64,000 bases of DNA from Cinclus cinclus (Eukaryota > Chordata > Aves > Passeriformes > Cinclidae), in the NCBI RefSeq assembly GCF_963662255.1, contig NC_085048.1, positions 103,760,499 to 103,824,498 on the forward strand, given 5' to 3'. Made by a program: the position numbers and the translations under genes. The notes beneath the pieces were generated by a model. That model saw only the letters and a list, made by a program, of their open reading frames with translations. It was not told where the DNA came from and ran no database searches. Below are positions 36,181 to 50,039 of the stretch, in pieces. Position 1 is the stretch's first letter. Every line of letters begins with the position of its first letter.

Positions 36181-39100
36181 TTGCCTCCTTCCTGTGGGCA
36201 CCTGGTTTGCTAAGAACACTTAAGGAATTCCAAGGCGACACCTGCTAGCTGCTTTACTGGTGCATATCTCATGTGTTCAGCTGTTAGCTGATCCACCAGG
36301 TGGAATTGTGGAGAGCTGTGCCCACTGGAACATACTGCTTTTGTCGTGGAAACCTGGGGAAAGCTGGATCTACTCAGGGGAGTAAACCAAAAGTATTTAT
36401 GTACCCTCCCTTTGTGTTATGTGTGAGTTGCTACACGTGGTATTCCTCCAATACCTACTATTTAACTTTTCTTCCTCACCAAGAATCAATAACCAGGAAA
36501 GTCATCACCTGCTAATGTCCATAATCTTTTTGAACATCTGATTTGTTTGGCAAACAAGGTTGACTTGTTCAAAACCTGCCCCGGCTCCCATTTATTTTAC
36601 AGAAGGCAAAAAATGTAGGTCACCATAATCTGCCTGAATTAAGGAATTATCATCACTCTTCCTTGTGTTGGGTAATGTGGATTTGGAAGCACCCTCTCCA
36701 CAAACCAAGTCTCTGGTGTATATACACATAGAGGGTTTTGTATATATATGTATATAGATATATAATTGAATTTTAAACCTGTTAATCAAGATGCTCTCCT
36801 GCATGTAGCTCTATTATATGTTTATTCATATGCTCCTGACTACAATAACTTTTCCCCCATTAGATTCTTATCTCATTTAGCATTCAGGGTATTTGAAGGA
36901 TGAACAATTATCCCAAACCTGTTCACCTGTGGCACATATTGGGCAGGTGCATCCTGAGCCCCAGCTCTGAGCCTGGCTGGTGCTGCGAGGGATGGGCCAG
37001 CACAAAGCCATGGCCGCAGGGAAGGGGACAGCCTCACACACTCCCCATCCTTGCTGTGACATGTGTCACATCTCACTTGGTCCCACAGGGCTCTTACAAG
37101 GTTAAAAATGGAGACAGCACTCACTGATGTGGCTGGGTTTAGTTCCCATTCCTTCCTCTTCCTCTTTTGCCTTCACACATGGGCTGGGCCAGCCTTTGGA
37201 GCACAAATGAGGATGGTTTGATGAAAGCTGTGAGCAGCGAGGTCCTTAAAAAAGAGATTCTGAGACATTTTCAGCTGAAGTAATTGGCAATGCCCTACAG
37301 TTACTGCATGCACAAGGTGTAAGTTTGCCTAGCTGTTGCTGCTCTAATGCAGCCTTTCCTGCTTATTTTATAATTTTCTATATCATCCCCTACCCAGTGC
37401 CAACTTTGTAACTAGTATAACTTCAGGTCTTTTTTTCACTCCTGCCAGGGAGCTGAACAAGTGGGATGAGGTTACAGTAAACAAGAGGGAAATTACTGGA
37501 GCTAAAGGTTTTAAGAGTCCACAAAGCCCAAGAGCAACAGAGAATCTGAGACACGAGAAGCTCTCCATGAGGAGAATGCTCGGAGTTACATCCCTCCTCG
37601 GCATAAAAACGTACAGACAAAAATGACTCACGATGTGAGTCAGAGAGAGGAGGTTTTATTTACACCACAGTACTTGGAAATAACATTTCCACTGATTCTG
37701 TTCTGTTCAGCGATTGTGGGTATAAGCAAAAGGCTGTTAACGCTTCTGTATGAATCAAATTTTTAAAAATCACTCCGCCCTTCAATCAGAACTGTTTTCT
37801 CACTTATGTGAATTAACCTACAGAACTGGCTCATGAAATAATCTGTTTCAGTATCTATTACTGAATATGTCTTGGCCTGGATCCATATGAGCATTTAGGA
37901 GCCTGAGTTGCAATGAAATCACTGAACAGAGGAGGGGAAAAGTGTGTTATTCCTGGTTACTAGAAGGAACTGTAGCACATTGCTCTTTTCTCTGGGCACT
38001 CTGCAGGCTCTGACTCCCCAGCCAGGCTTTGTGTCTGTGCTGGGGTTCTTCCAGGCTGCTGAGGGGAGGCAGCTGCCCAGTACTCCTGAAATGAGTTCTT
38101 GGAGGTCCTTGGATGGTGGACCCTCCATGATGACATTCTGTCCTTCCATGTGGGCTGTGCCAGGGCAGCAAAGTAGTAGAAGGGAATTGCGACAGGATGT
38201 GTCTGTAAGATAACATGAGACAGAACTACCCCAGTATACAATACAGCTGTTTGCTTGAGGAGGAAATGGAACTGAAATGTATTCATTTTTTACAATATAG
38301 ATGGACTTCTAATAGAAATAAACCATTCTGGGGGAATGTTTTCATTAAGTAAAATGTCTGCTCCACTGAAAAATATTTTGGTAGACATTTGGTTGCCATC
38401 CCCATCAGCCTTAGATTTTCTGAACAAAATACATCATTTGGGGCAAACATTTAGTGTGTGATAAGAGGCCAGGTGTGAGGAATGGGTGGAAAGGTGTGAT
38501 GTCTCCAAAAAAAGCCAGCCTACAATACAATCCAGGAAAAGGCCAAGGTAAATAATTCACACTGAAACTGTCATAGTCCCCCCACAGTCCTCATGTGTGA
38601 GTTTACACAAACCAGCAGAGCCAAGTTAACCTTAACTGTGTCTTGTTTAACTTGGCTACAAATGGCTCACCCTTTCTGTAACTTGGCTCCAGTTGTAGAT
38701 ATCTCACCTTTCTATTACTGACCCCTCTTGTCTAAATTATTTTCTTAATACATATTACATGGTTTTGATCTGCTTTAATTTCCTAGGACTTTTTACAGCA
38801 GAAAATATTACAGAAAATATTTCTTCTGATAGAAAGACATATTTTAATAGAAAATGTCTTATATTTTCAGTGGCCAGACAGGTCAGTCATTTCTAAAACC
38901 TGGTTATTTTTGAAGGAAGTAGTACCAGAAGAACTCTAAAATTCAATGTGCTGGTTCCTCTGTACTTTCATTGGCAGAAGGAACAGAAATGCAACTTTGG
39001 TGTATTTCTTAAATAATAAATATATTTAAACTGCAATAATCAGTCAATAATTCTTCTTATTTCCCTTTTAGCATCTTATTTCTTAATAGTGGCTTTAACA

Positions 39101-39901
39101 TGTCACAGTTTGTTACCACAGTCCTGTGAAATTCTGAGAAGATGAAGTGTTTCCCTGTTTGAAGGCTGCACATTAAAACTGTGCCCCATTTAATTGCCTT
39201 TTCTGGTGGTTTTATCTGTACTGGAAGCCTTAGAGCTGCTGGTTAGCAGAAGGTTTTTGTCAGCTCTGCAGGCTGGGGAGCTCAAGGTGTGCGGCTCCCC
39301 AGGGCAGCATTGGCACTCACAGACCTGGGACTTGTCCCAGTTCTTGCAAAATTCAATTGAAGGGCTTCTGTTGACATGGGTGCATTGGCTCTTCTGTGAG
39401 GAGAGGGAGCAGTAATTATTTTCTGCATGTGGGGTGTCTCCCCAGGAACTGAGTCACTTTGTTTGTGTGGTTAAGTTTGCACCTGAATTTTCCTTATAAC
39501 TCAGATTCTGTCTCGTACTTTAAAAGCCCCAGAAATGCCAGGCTGGACTAAAGGGAGCCAATCTGTCTTTAATCCAGTGAGATACAGGTTAGGTGGTCTT
39601 GGAACTCTTCCCACTAAAGCAGGGGACAGACAGCATTACAAGATCTACTACCATTTGTACTAATTAGCAACTTTGCTGACAGCCTCTGGTGAGTAACTCA
39701 TTACTGTCTATTTGTGAGCTTGGCTTATAAATCCCTGAGCAGCCAGACTGTGGGCACTGTTGTAGCACAATATTGTTGTGGTATAAGACCTTTTTCTCGA
39801 GCATTAGCGAGTCTCTCCAAGCAGAGTGCTTCAAGTAGAAGTAGGTCAGTGACATGGAGACACAGCCCCCAAGTAAGGAGGGCTTCCAATATTTCTTCCT
39901 T
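36181..39901. other. unique non-coding DNA with an AT microsatellite
   Basis: A TATATATATGTATATAG patch lies at 36740-36765. Overlapping frames at 37919-38286 on both strands have no domain. Nothing else was recognised. Confidence 0.55.
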
Positions 39902-39918
39902 CCCCCCCCCCCCCCCCC
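39902..39918. repeat. poly-C run, 17 bases
   Basis: Seventeen consecutive C. Open frames crossing it change frame with run length, so they are not reliable. Confidence 0.95.
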
Positions 39919-42900
39919 ATTCTGGTCCTGAAGTAGAGATGAATAAAATCTGTTCGTTCTGGCACCACTCTTGCTGATGCTGCTTGTTTCTCGGCACATT
40001 TTAAATTTTCTCTGATTCGACCTTCACCCTTGCTTGTAGGCATGATATCACATATTTTAACATGCTTTTTTCCCTTCTCCTCTGTGTCTGCGTTAGTCAG
40101 GCCCTTTGGAATTTTGAAGTACTTCTGCCAGGATTCAACAAGAATGTTCTTTTTCAATTTCTGTAGGTAGATTCTGCTATTCAGTGGTTTCCCCCCCATC
40201 CTTTATCATAGGCTAGGTCTTTTCCACATGGTAATGAATCATTCTCCCAGGAGGAGTATCATTTGCTCAATTCAATGGACTCCTTACAATGCAGATACAT
40301 GCATTTCTTTCACCTATCATTTTGATTTTAGTTTTCCTGCAGTTTATTGGCTTCAATCTGTATTTTCTTTGTGATCTGTTCTCTTCCCAGCTCTGGTAGG
40401 TATCTCCCATTCCATTGTAGCATGTGCTGCCCTGATGGCACCACCTGTATTTTCTGCCTCTCTGGAGCTGTTATCTACATATTTAATTCAGTCATTTCCA
40501 TCATTCCCTCTCATGATTCCATTTTGTGTCTGTCCTGACCCTCTAATCTGGTTTGGTTTGGGTTTTCTTCAACTTGCCTGTTGAGAAATAAAAGTGTTGA
40601 CAATATTCTGTGCTGTGAAACTATTGCTGTGTGTTAAATAGAATAAAGAAGACAAGAATGAACAAACATCTCTTAAGTGCGGGCTTGGGTGACACTACAA
40701 GAACAGAAAGGAGTCACAGTTCTACAGGCAGATTTTGCCTTTTATTTATACAGTGATTGGATGAAAGGGATGTGCCAGAATCAAAGCAGGGTGGGGATTT
40801 TTATTGTTTTCATTATTTGTCTTGTTTAAATCAGCTTTTGCACAAGAGCTGAGGGCAAAGGCAGCTGATTACAAGCCAAGAGTCCTATGGTCCATCCTTT
40901 ATTTCTGCCTCATTGCAAGATTCTGAACTGGAATGTTCCTTAGCTGTGGTTCCTCTGGTTTCCCAAACAAGCTGTGTGTTTTTTCCTGTTTCCATTCTCT
41001 TTGGTGAGATGGATCCAGCATCATTGCAGCATCATCCTTACCCCTAGCAATTGTAGGGGAAGGTTTTGGAGCATTTGTCAAAGACTTGTGAGTTACTTAA
41101 GAGCTCTATGGATGAAAGAGAAAATTGCAATTAAAACCCCCCAGTTTTAGTACCTTAAAAATATCTCAAGACTGGCACCAGGTTTTTGCAAATAACGAAT
41201 GATGGAGATTTTACATCAGGATGTCCCCATGGGTTTGGCTGGATGGGTTTCTAATGAGCAGGTCTTTTATTTCTGTGATATTCTGTATCTCCCTGCCACA
41301 ATTACTCATGTGTGAGTCCTAGAGCCAAATCCTGCCCTGAGATGTGTGTTTGCTTCTCCCATTGGCTTTCTTGAAGCTGCAGGCATTTTTCCTAAACCAT
41401 CATTTGGCCTCCAGTTGTACTGTGGTCATATTTGTCTGTCCAAAATGACTGTGGCTCTCCATTTATAATCTTGTAATTTGTAATCCTTATTGAGATACTG
41501 CTGTGGTTTTTCTTTCATTACTGGCATCTTATTGTAATATTGATTTTTTGTTAAATGGAACTGCATTGGTAATTTTGGCTGGCAGCTTCTTGGTTTTGCT
41601 TTCTTTTGTACACTTTTTGAGGGTGGGAGAGTATTCCCTGCACTACATTGAAGCTGATTTCTTTGATCGGACTCTTGCATCTTATCTGTCTAAACAAATT
41701 TAATTTTTGCTTAATCTGTCCATGCAGATCCCAGTCACTCTGGTATCCAGGCACTAAATTACAACCCTCTTCTGAGTCTGTTCTCCTCAGAAAGATGCAA
41801 ACTTCCTTCTTGAGTGACCCAGTCATTGTCATGCTTTTGTAAACAATCTCTTTTCTACCTATTGATTTCAGTCTAACATCAGTGACCACCCACTGTTCGG
41901 GATTGGGAGAGAAAATAATTGTTCCACAGCCATCTCCAAGCGTGCAGACACAAAGGCACACACCTGCTCTTGGAGGGGACACCTCCTTGTGCAGAGCAGC
42001 TCTCCTGGAGACTGTCACAGAGGGGCTCACCCTGTGTTTCTGCAAACCAGGGCACTAGTTCGGGCATCTGGAGAGGGTTCAGGAATGGGGGCATTAAAAA
42101 GGGCCCCACATGTTAACCCTAAAATGTTTGCATACATTTAGCAAGTAGCTGGCGCCAGTAGCTGCAGCCACTTTGTTGATTGTCACTTGTTGTGACAAAC
42201 AGGAGGTAAATTGTTGTTGCTCAAAAGGGACAAGTCCAGCCCATATTTCTGAAGAAGCAGCACCCATGTTTTTTGGTCAGAAAAAGAGGATGAAACCCTC
42301 TCAGACTTGGTGGTGCCCCTGTGTTGGCAGTGCCCAGGAATGGAAATGCCCATTCCCCTCTCTTGCTCTGGAGCATGAAGGCTGTGCCTCCATGTGTGCC
42401 AGGTGTTTTTGTGGAAAACATCAAGCCACTGTTGCTGGCATTTGGTTAAGAAAGTGATTCATGCACCACAGATTTATTGTCTATTTTGTTATGCTTAAGG
42501 CAGGCAGTAATTTCAGTTTTCACTGCCATTAGCTAATAATAGTAATTAATTAGTAAATCGTGCCATTGGGATCTCAGGGTGTACTAACAGGGAAAATGTA
42601 AATTGAAACAAAAAAGAAGGCCATTAATGTTTCTGAGTCCCCCACCACAACTGAGGGTTTGTGTCTATCCCATCCCTCCAAACTGAATTTCTGTAGAGCA
42701 ACTTAGATTGCCCACAGCACTGACTGGGAAGTACTGTAAGCAAGACAAGGAGGTGTTTTCTTGTTTGGGTTTTTTCCCCGATTTTGGTGACTTTCCAATA
42801 AGGAAGTTTTGGATACAGCACTAAGAAAGAAGAAAATACTGAGATAAATCCAGGGTTTTCAATTCAAGGTCATTTTGAAACCTTTATCTGTCTGCAGAAG

Positions 42901-43939
42901 AAAGTGGGGGAGAAAATAATTTAAAAATGTGAATTAGGCTGAGTCATTTTCACTATGAATTGTTTGCAGCTGTCAGAATCAGATCTACATAGTTCACTAT
43001 AGCTCAATTTCCTTTCCGAGTTAATAACACATTGAACAAACATACTACACCAGACTCCTTTTCTTTCAAATAACCTCACAGTGGATCTGCATTCTGAGTA
43101 TAAAGAAGTCTCTATTAGCTTAGGCTATTTATAGAACATCAAAGGGCTGAAAGATAGTTAAAAATTAATCGATTACCATCAAATAACAGACACTAAAACT
43201 CAGTGTATGAAATGCCTTCCTCTGGTGAATAAATTAACGGGGAGAAGAGAAATGGGCACTGCTGCTTTGCAGGCTGGACAGAGGCAGTGGGCACTCCCCA
43301 GTGCAGCTGCTCAGCACTCAGCTGGGGCTGCAGGGCTGTCCCTGGACCTGATGCTTGCTTGGAAGGATGGAAATAGAAGGTGTGGGTGTTCAGCTGCAGC
43401 TGGAAGGCCTTAGGAAAGACCAGCTCCTGTGCTGAATGGTTCCTGTCCAAAGGTGGCACTGGGGGCATGCACAGGTGGCAATAACTCTTTCTGTTCTCAA
43501 TTTCATGGTCTTTTCTTTCCACTGAAATAGTTAAAAGTGATGGTGGGGAAGTGGTAGCACTTGTGTGTGGAGGATAAAAAACTTGATTTTACAAAATATT
43601 AAGGTGCTTCTCTGATAATCTTACTTGGATTTGTAAAACACTGCCCTGGCCTCTGTAGTCCTTGACAATAATCTCACTGTGAAGGGAAATAAAGAAAGGA
43701 AATAAAGGGAAATATTGGTTTTATCAAACCAATAATCAATTGTGGAAGGGGAAAGAAGAGTTTTCAGAAACGTAAGTCATGCTTTGGGTCTGAAAAGAAG
43801 CAAAAGTGGAGCTTGGTTCCACTTAGTTCCCAAGTCAGAGAAAGCCCAGGATGCCTTTGATGATGTGGTGATATGTCTGCACAGCTCAGGTGAAGTCTAG
43901 ATTAGACACAGACTAATTTTTTCTTCCCTTCTCCCCCCT
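39919..43939. other. unique non-coding DNA
   Basis: The minus strand from 40200 down to the C run reads as a 117-codon frame that at first looks protein-like. Read upstream in the adjoining frame it breaks about every 20 codons, as random sequence does. At 43166-43175 is the perfect palindrome TAATCGATTA within an AT-rich stretch (43040-43200). No repeat family was recognised. Confidence 0.5.
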
Positions 43940-43956
43940 CCCCCCCCCCCCCCCCC
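43940..43956. repeat. poly-C run, 17 bases
   Basis: Seventeen C, preceded by CTCCCCCCT in a pyrimidine-rich stretch from about 43919. Confidence 0.95.
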
Positions 43957-46900
43957 AGTCTAATTTGGGATAGTTTGTTACCACACCTCTAGAGAAAGTG
44001 GCTCATGGATATGCTGGACCTCCTGGTTTAGAGATACCTTAGGGGGCAGAAAGGCACTTGATTAATTAAAGACTAGTTTCTAAAAGAGGATGGCAAGTTT
44101 AACATCTGCCCCTGTTGATTGCTGACAGACTGTAACACACAGCTTACAATGCAGGGGAAGCCTTTATTTCCTCTTTTCTTGCCAAATATGCGCATTTCCT
44201 AGCAGAGGTGACATTTTTATAAGTCAAAACAAAGGTAGAACAGCAGAGCCTTTGAAACATCAAACTCAGATGGAAAATGAGGATTTGGCATGGCTTAATT
44301 TGGGCTTTATTAATGCCTTTGGGGGAGAGGGATGCAAGAAAGATTAAGCAGATCAGAGCTTTAAGAGTCGTAGATCATGCATTTAATAGCTCTAATTCTT
44401 AAATATGTGAAGGGTTTCATAAAGCCATTCTCTTCAAGTGCAAACTCTTTTCCAGTTTTCACTGTTGCATCTGGATCTCCCAAGTTCTTTAAAAGGAGCT
44501 TGGATCTGAAAATCTCAGGCCCTTCCATCCAGGGGGATGGAAGATACAAGGGAATCTTTGGAGGATCCCACAAGGAGTTCATGTGCACCACAGATTGTTT
44601 CAATCAAGGTGCAGATTGCATTATTTTAGGTACTCACCAAATGGGATTTAAAGCTGAAAAAAAAAACAAACCCTTTTTCTATTCAGCTAGATTTTCTGAA
44701 GTGCAACAGACTTAGAAAGACTGGATTTAAATGAAGTCACTACTAGATTTTTTTTTAAATCAATTCTGGTGTTATAAGAAATTGATGGCTAGATTTCAAG
44801 GTGAATTTTATCTGAAACTGAAATATTGACTGAAGTGATATTAAAATTTTGTACTGTTTTCTTTCTCAAAAAATGGTGATTTTCACTGTACTGGATTTTG
44901 CCCTTTCCATAATCTTAAAGTAATTCGCCCCACATTTGTTTTAAATATTATAGTGCTACTCTTAAGCCAGCAGCACAATGCAGTTTTAATTGTATCTATT
45001 AGATACTAAAGGAGTTTTCTGTAATAAAATCAATATCATAGGAAAAATATTCTGAGCTAAGAATAATAAGCTACTGGTAATTTTGCCCACAGAAATAATT
45101 TTTAACAGTCACAGGAGCTCTGGGAGTGGCTTTTCTAGCCCAGTTCTTCATCTGCACCACCCAGCACAGACCAGTGCCCTCAGGTGTGGCTATGGGGCCA
45201 TCTGGTTCCCAGAGTGTCCTGGTTTATAAAACAGGGGGTTGTTTCAGTCTTTTCTTTAATTTTTTTATATACTTCTGGAGAGAGGGAGTGGAGTGTTGGG
45301 TTTGGGTGCTCAGACTCTGTCTGGGTCACAGGAAGCCAGGAGCTTTGTCCTGCTGGTGTTGGGGCAGTGTCCCCTTCCCGGTCTTGGGGTCTTGGACAGA
45401 GAAAGCCATCTCTGACTGTCTGTAATGTATGGAAAAGGCAATTCCAATAACTCATTTTACAACCAAGTGATCATTTATCCTACTAGCAAAATCTGTTCAA
45501 CTCTGGTTATGTAGGTTAGACAGTAATAAAAGTTCAAGTATCCATAAAATTGCCATTGAACTGTAAATTAATGTGAGGTAAAGTTGTTGCCCAAGAGAAT
45601 AACTGAGCTCCAGAAAGTTGTGTCCTAAATTAATTAATGCTGAGTTCAGCTCTGCCTAGGAAAAGAGTGGGGTTTTGCTGCCCTTTGGTTGTTGAGCTCA
45701 GATTTTTGTTTTCAAGCAGAAATTGACATTGTCATCTCTGCTCACTTAAACAGGATTTTGAAAATCAGAGAAAACAACAGGAAAAAATTATTAATTACAT
45801 GACCTATTATTTTTTCTTTTTATTTTTTTTTAAATTTATTGTTATCTGTTTGAATGGGTAGGGACAATTGATGTCCCCACTTTGTACTGCTCAAGATTCC
45901 ATCTTGATTAAGCACAGGTGGACATTTGCATGGATGCTGCTCATCATGACTTGGCTGCTCTCTTAAAACTTTTGGTTTGCCTTTTTTCTTTGTTTCTGCT
46001 TCATTGAAAAAAGAACAAAATACCCCAAACCCAGTGGTACTTATTTTAATAGGTCATTTTTAGTTATTATGGATGAGGATTAATAAAAATTAAAGTACCC
46101 CGTCTCACTGCCTTGGGAATCAGCTGCTTTTTTAAGAAGTTGGGTAAAGAAGCAGTTGGGGTGTCCAGAGCTAAGCAAAGCATCACTGATGGATTTGTGC
46201 CATTCTCACAAGCGAGGAATCCCAAATTTTCATGACTTCTCTCTTTTCCTCTCTCTTCCTCTTTCCTTTTCACCTTAACTTTTTAGTTTTCCCCCTCATC
46301 CTTCTATTTTTCTTTCTGTTCAGTCTCTATTTATTTCTTCTGCTTCACAGATTGTCTCTGCTTGGTTTTCCTTTCCCCAACACTTACTATATTCTGTGTG
46401 TTTTTGCAGTTCTAATGCTGGCTTGTCTGCCAAAGAATAAACTCCTATTTATGGCAAATATATGCAGCTCTGTGCACTGCTAAAACATCCTCAGACTGTT
46501 TGCTCACAGCTGTCCTGCAGAGACAGCACACTATGAGCACACAAACTGAGCATCTCCTGCCACCTTCACCAAAACCAGAGCCAAAAACACCTTACAACAC
46601 CTGCCCTCAATGCACAGACCTCTCTCCTCCCCTGACGCAGCACAAGCTGGGTTTGGCTGGGAGAATTCTACCTGGGTTAAGACTTTCAGGTGTAACTACC
46701 CTGCTCTTCCTTCCCAGCAAGGGATAACAATTAGTTCTGCCCTCCATTGGAAATTCCTGAACTGGTCCCTGCCAGGTCAGGTGGTACTTTTACAGTGCCC
46801 TAGATTTGAAGTTCTGAGCACTTGGTGTCAAAAGCAGATTTTTGGGACATTATGAAATGTATCTTGGGGTGGTTTCATCTTGTGCCTCTCAATTAGAATC

Positions 46901-47535
46901 CCAAAGCAGCCGCCCTCCAGCTCCAATCCCTTGTAAACCAGGTTTTCAGCCTTGGTTTTACCAAGGTACAGTAAATAAAGGGGGAGAATTTCAAAGGCAC
47001 AAGGGGTAGTCCTTTCACTGGAAGTCAACGGAAGCTGTGTGTCTAATTCCCATTTGTGCCTTTGAAAACATACATACGCACATGGCCCTGCTTTGCCCAT
47101 GGCTTTAAATCTCATGTGCACACAAACACAACCCCACGTTCCTATTCAACCTTCCATATATATTTTCATTTCCTTTCAGTGTCACAAACTTTCCACAGTA
47201 GCTGAAATATGTCAGGGATGTTTTTTTGTCAAATTGCTGAGACCAAGTTCTTCAGCTCCCACTCTGCACTTCTGGGGTGATCAGATCATGATGTTAGAGT
47301 AGCAAAAGAGCTTATTAGCAGCTGATGCAGACACTTTCTGTGTGCTCTAAAAACAACAACTCAGCTGGGAAGAGCATATGCAGTAGCCTTTTAATCATTG
47401 CTTCAGCTCACCATGCCATCACGTGTAAGCCTTCTCATCAATGAGCCCAAGAATACAAAACCACAGAACTTCTTAAATTTTTCAAACACCTGTATCTTGT
47501 GAAACGAATTTATGCCACCAGATTAAAAACAAATC
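43957..47535. other. unique non-coding DNA with a polypyrimidine stretch
   Basis: A polypyrimidine stretch occupies about 46231-46340 (TCTC/TTCC mixtures), giving hydrophobic-looking but meaningless frames. Otherwise only short chance frames and AT-rich sequence between 44.7 and 45.1 kb. Confidence 0.55.
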
Positions 47536-47571
47536 AAAAAAGAAAAAAAAAAAAAAGAAGGAAGAAAAAAA
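47536..47571. repeat. A-rich simple repeat
   Basis: AAAAAAG followed by 14 A and GAAGGAAG-type purines. No retroposon body was recognised. Confidence 0.85.
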
Positions 47572-50039
47572 TCTCTTGGATCAAAAGTGTCTCCTTATCA
47601 GGAAATGAAGGACAGGAACAAAAATACCTTCCTCCTCTTTCTCCTCCTCTTCTTTTCCCACCTCAAATTTGATTATAAGATTCTGCTATCTGACAGCCCC
47701 CTGCAAAAGGAGAGCTGGGTGTTTACAAACGGGGCTTTTCGATACAAGCCAGTGATTAAAAATTCCCCCAGCAGCAGCAGCCATGTGCAGGCGGCCAGGC
47801 TCTGCCTTGTCCCTGCGCTCCCTGTGCCGCCCAGCTTTGTGTCCTGCTTTATCTGCCTGGAGCCTCGCGAGGGGCACAGAGGCAGCTGGGGGATGCCAGT
47901 GCCAGCTTTGGACTGTGTTTATCCAGCAGTGGCAGGGAAGTGTCACTGGGCTGGAGTGGTGCCCAAGGGCTTGGAGTGGGCTGCTGCTCAGCCGTCCCGC
48001 CTCTCCGCTTCCCTGCAGTCGCAGGGATGGATTTGCTTCCTTTCGCAATCAGTCAGACAATAAGCGTGTTGCTAAATCCTTTATGGAGCCCAAAGGCAGG
48101 GCTGTTGGTTGATCCTTGTTTCCTGTGCAGTTATGATTTGTGTGACCACCAAGTTGCCCCTTGACTCTCCAAGTCCTGAGCCCCAGTGTCAGTGCCTGCA
48201 GTGGGGGATCGGAGCTCGGCGTGGCCAGCAGATGTCTCCCAGGATATTGCTTTGCAGACACCGCTCTCCCAACTCCCTCTCTTTCCTGAGGCTCCCGAAA
48301 CTGGGCTTGGTGGATTGTGAGAAATGCTCTCTTTGCCCAATCTCTGCAAGTGTTACAGGCCCAAAGACATAGCTTGGTGATGCTGAGGTTTTTTTAAGCC
48401 ATCGCCTAAATTAAGGAAATGGTTTATAAAGATTAAAAAAAAGGTGAGGGAAGGCAGCTCCTTTGTGCCTTCAGAACATTTCATGATTACTTACAGCCTT
48501 TGAGGAAAGGAAGCAATGTCACTCATGGGGGCACGCAGCATTTTAGATCACATCTGATTGGGAAAATCATTAACATTGCAGGGATTCTGCTTCATTTTCT
48601 GTGGGAGAATTGGAAAGTGGCAGGAGAAAGGTTCTGTTTGCAGGTGCAGGCTGTGTTGACATGAGGCAAATCTGCAAATCAAGCTGTACCTGCCGGGCTG
48701 CGCTGGCTGATTTTTCCTTGGATAGGCTTGGCTGAAGTGTGAGCTCTTTTCGCTCGCTGGCTGTGTGCTATCCTCTGTATTTAGCAGCAGCAAGTGCAGC
48801 AGTGAGGATAAGAGGTTTCTCATGGCACTGAAGGAATTAGTTGTGGAGGTGTAAAGGAAGGCTGAAGTCCCCCGGTCCCAGTCACGCTTGCTCTGGAGCA
48901 CAGCATTTTGGCTGGGATGGGGTTTGAAGCCCACCACAGGTCACGCGGAAAATGTTGGCACTGTTATCGTTCTGCAGGAGCTCTCCATTGACATGAGGCA
49001 TGTCTTTGAGAATACAATAGTCCATCACCAATCCAATCATCTTTCTGTGACTGAGGGGTTTATGCAATTATAAAAAAGTGGATGATTTCAATGTTCTATC
49101 CCTCTTGTGGAATTATGTTTGGAATTTATCCGGCGAGACAGTGGAAGGGATTTTGTTTGTTTTGTTTGATCATTTCTTATCACAGAACTTTGTTTGACTC
49201 AAACCACAATGATACAAGCATTCAAACACCTCCTTCAGATGTAATATTGATTTATAGAACAGCAGTGCACAGCTGCTAAGTTTCACTGTTTCATACAGAA
49301 GGTCTTCAATTCCCAACAAATTACTGGTGTTTCTATCTATTTACAAATTAATGTTTCCTCTGAACCTTGTGCATTTCTTATTATTCTAGTCTGCTTTCTT
49401 CAGTTTCTGCTTAGAAACCTCATGTGAATGTGCATTATGCAGTGATAGGCCAGCTTTAGAGCATCAGTTAAATTGGAGTTAAATAAAAAAAATCTAGATC
49501 AACGCTTCTCCTTAGGCAAGTTATGCACTGAGTGAAATTACACCACTATATGTACTTGTAGATTGAAGAATCAGAGGTGGAGGATGGGTCAGAAACACTA
49601 AGATCAAAGTTTTTCTTCTTTGAAAAAAACCTCTTTGAAAAGCCCCCATGCCACCTATTCTGCTTGTTAATGTTTTGACTGGAAGTGTCTGGCAGTGTCA
49701 TCATCAGCAGAATATTGTTAAAGACCTTTTTTTATTTTTTTGGAGCCGAGTCTAATAGCAAAGCAATGGATCCTTAGCAGCCTCTGTTATATGTCTCTTA
49801 AGGGAATATTTTTGTTAATTGCAAATATTTGATTGACAAACATGGGATGCAATTAGTAGGCAGGCACAGTAGGAATGTGCAGTGAACTGGATCTCTGAAC
49901 CAACAGATCTCAACTCTCTCAGCTTGATCTGAAATAGGCTAGAGCATTTAAACCATATGTTTCCCTCAAACTTTTTCTTTCCTCTGAAAATTCCTTATTT
50001 CCCTCAACTAACCTTCTTTCACTCTCTGCACCAGGGGAG
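47572..50039. other. unique non-coding DNA with a GC-richer island-like patch
   Basis: From about 47780 to 48330 the sequence is clearly richer in G and C than its surroundings and includes a CGCG-centred palindrome, CCTCGCGAGG, at 47863-47872. CpG density is too low and the patch too short for a confident CpG island. The frames at 47587-48112 on both strands overlap and carry no domain, and I do not call an exon. The rest is ordinary unique sequence. Confidence 0.5.

Noticed and set aside
39846..40560. Protein-looking minus-strand frame (117 codons) and neighbouring sequence as a possible processed pseudogene
   Set aside because: Reading the adjoining frame upstream gives about eight stops in 160 codons, as random DNA does, and no family is recognised.
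45215..45450. TGTCCTGGTTT start, a word seen at the ends of some avian LTRs
   Set aside because: The following sequence does not continue as an LTR I recognise, and no other terminus was found.
46231..46483. Hydrophobic 83-codon frame as a membrane peptide
   Set aside because: It is the translation of a polypyrimidine stretch, which always yields Phe, Leu and Ser.
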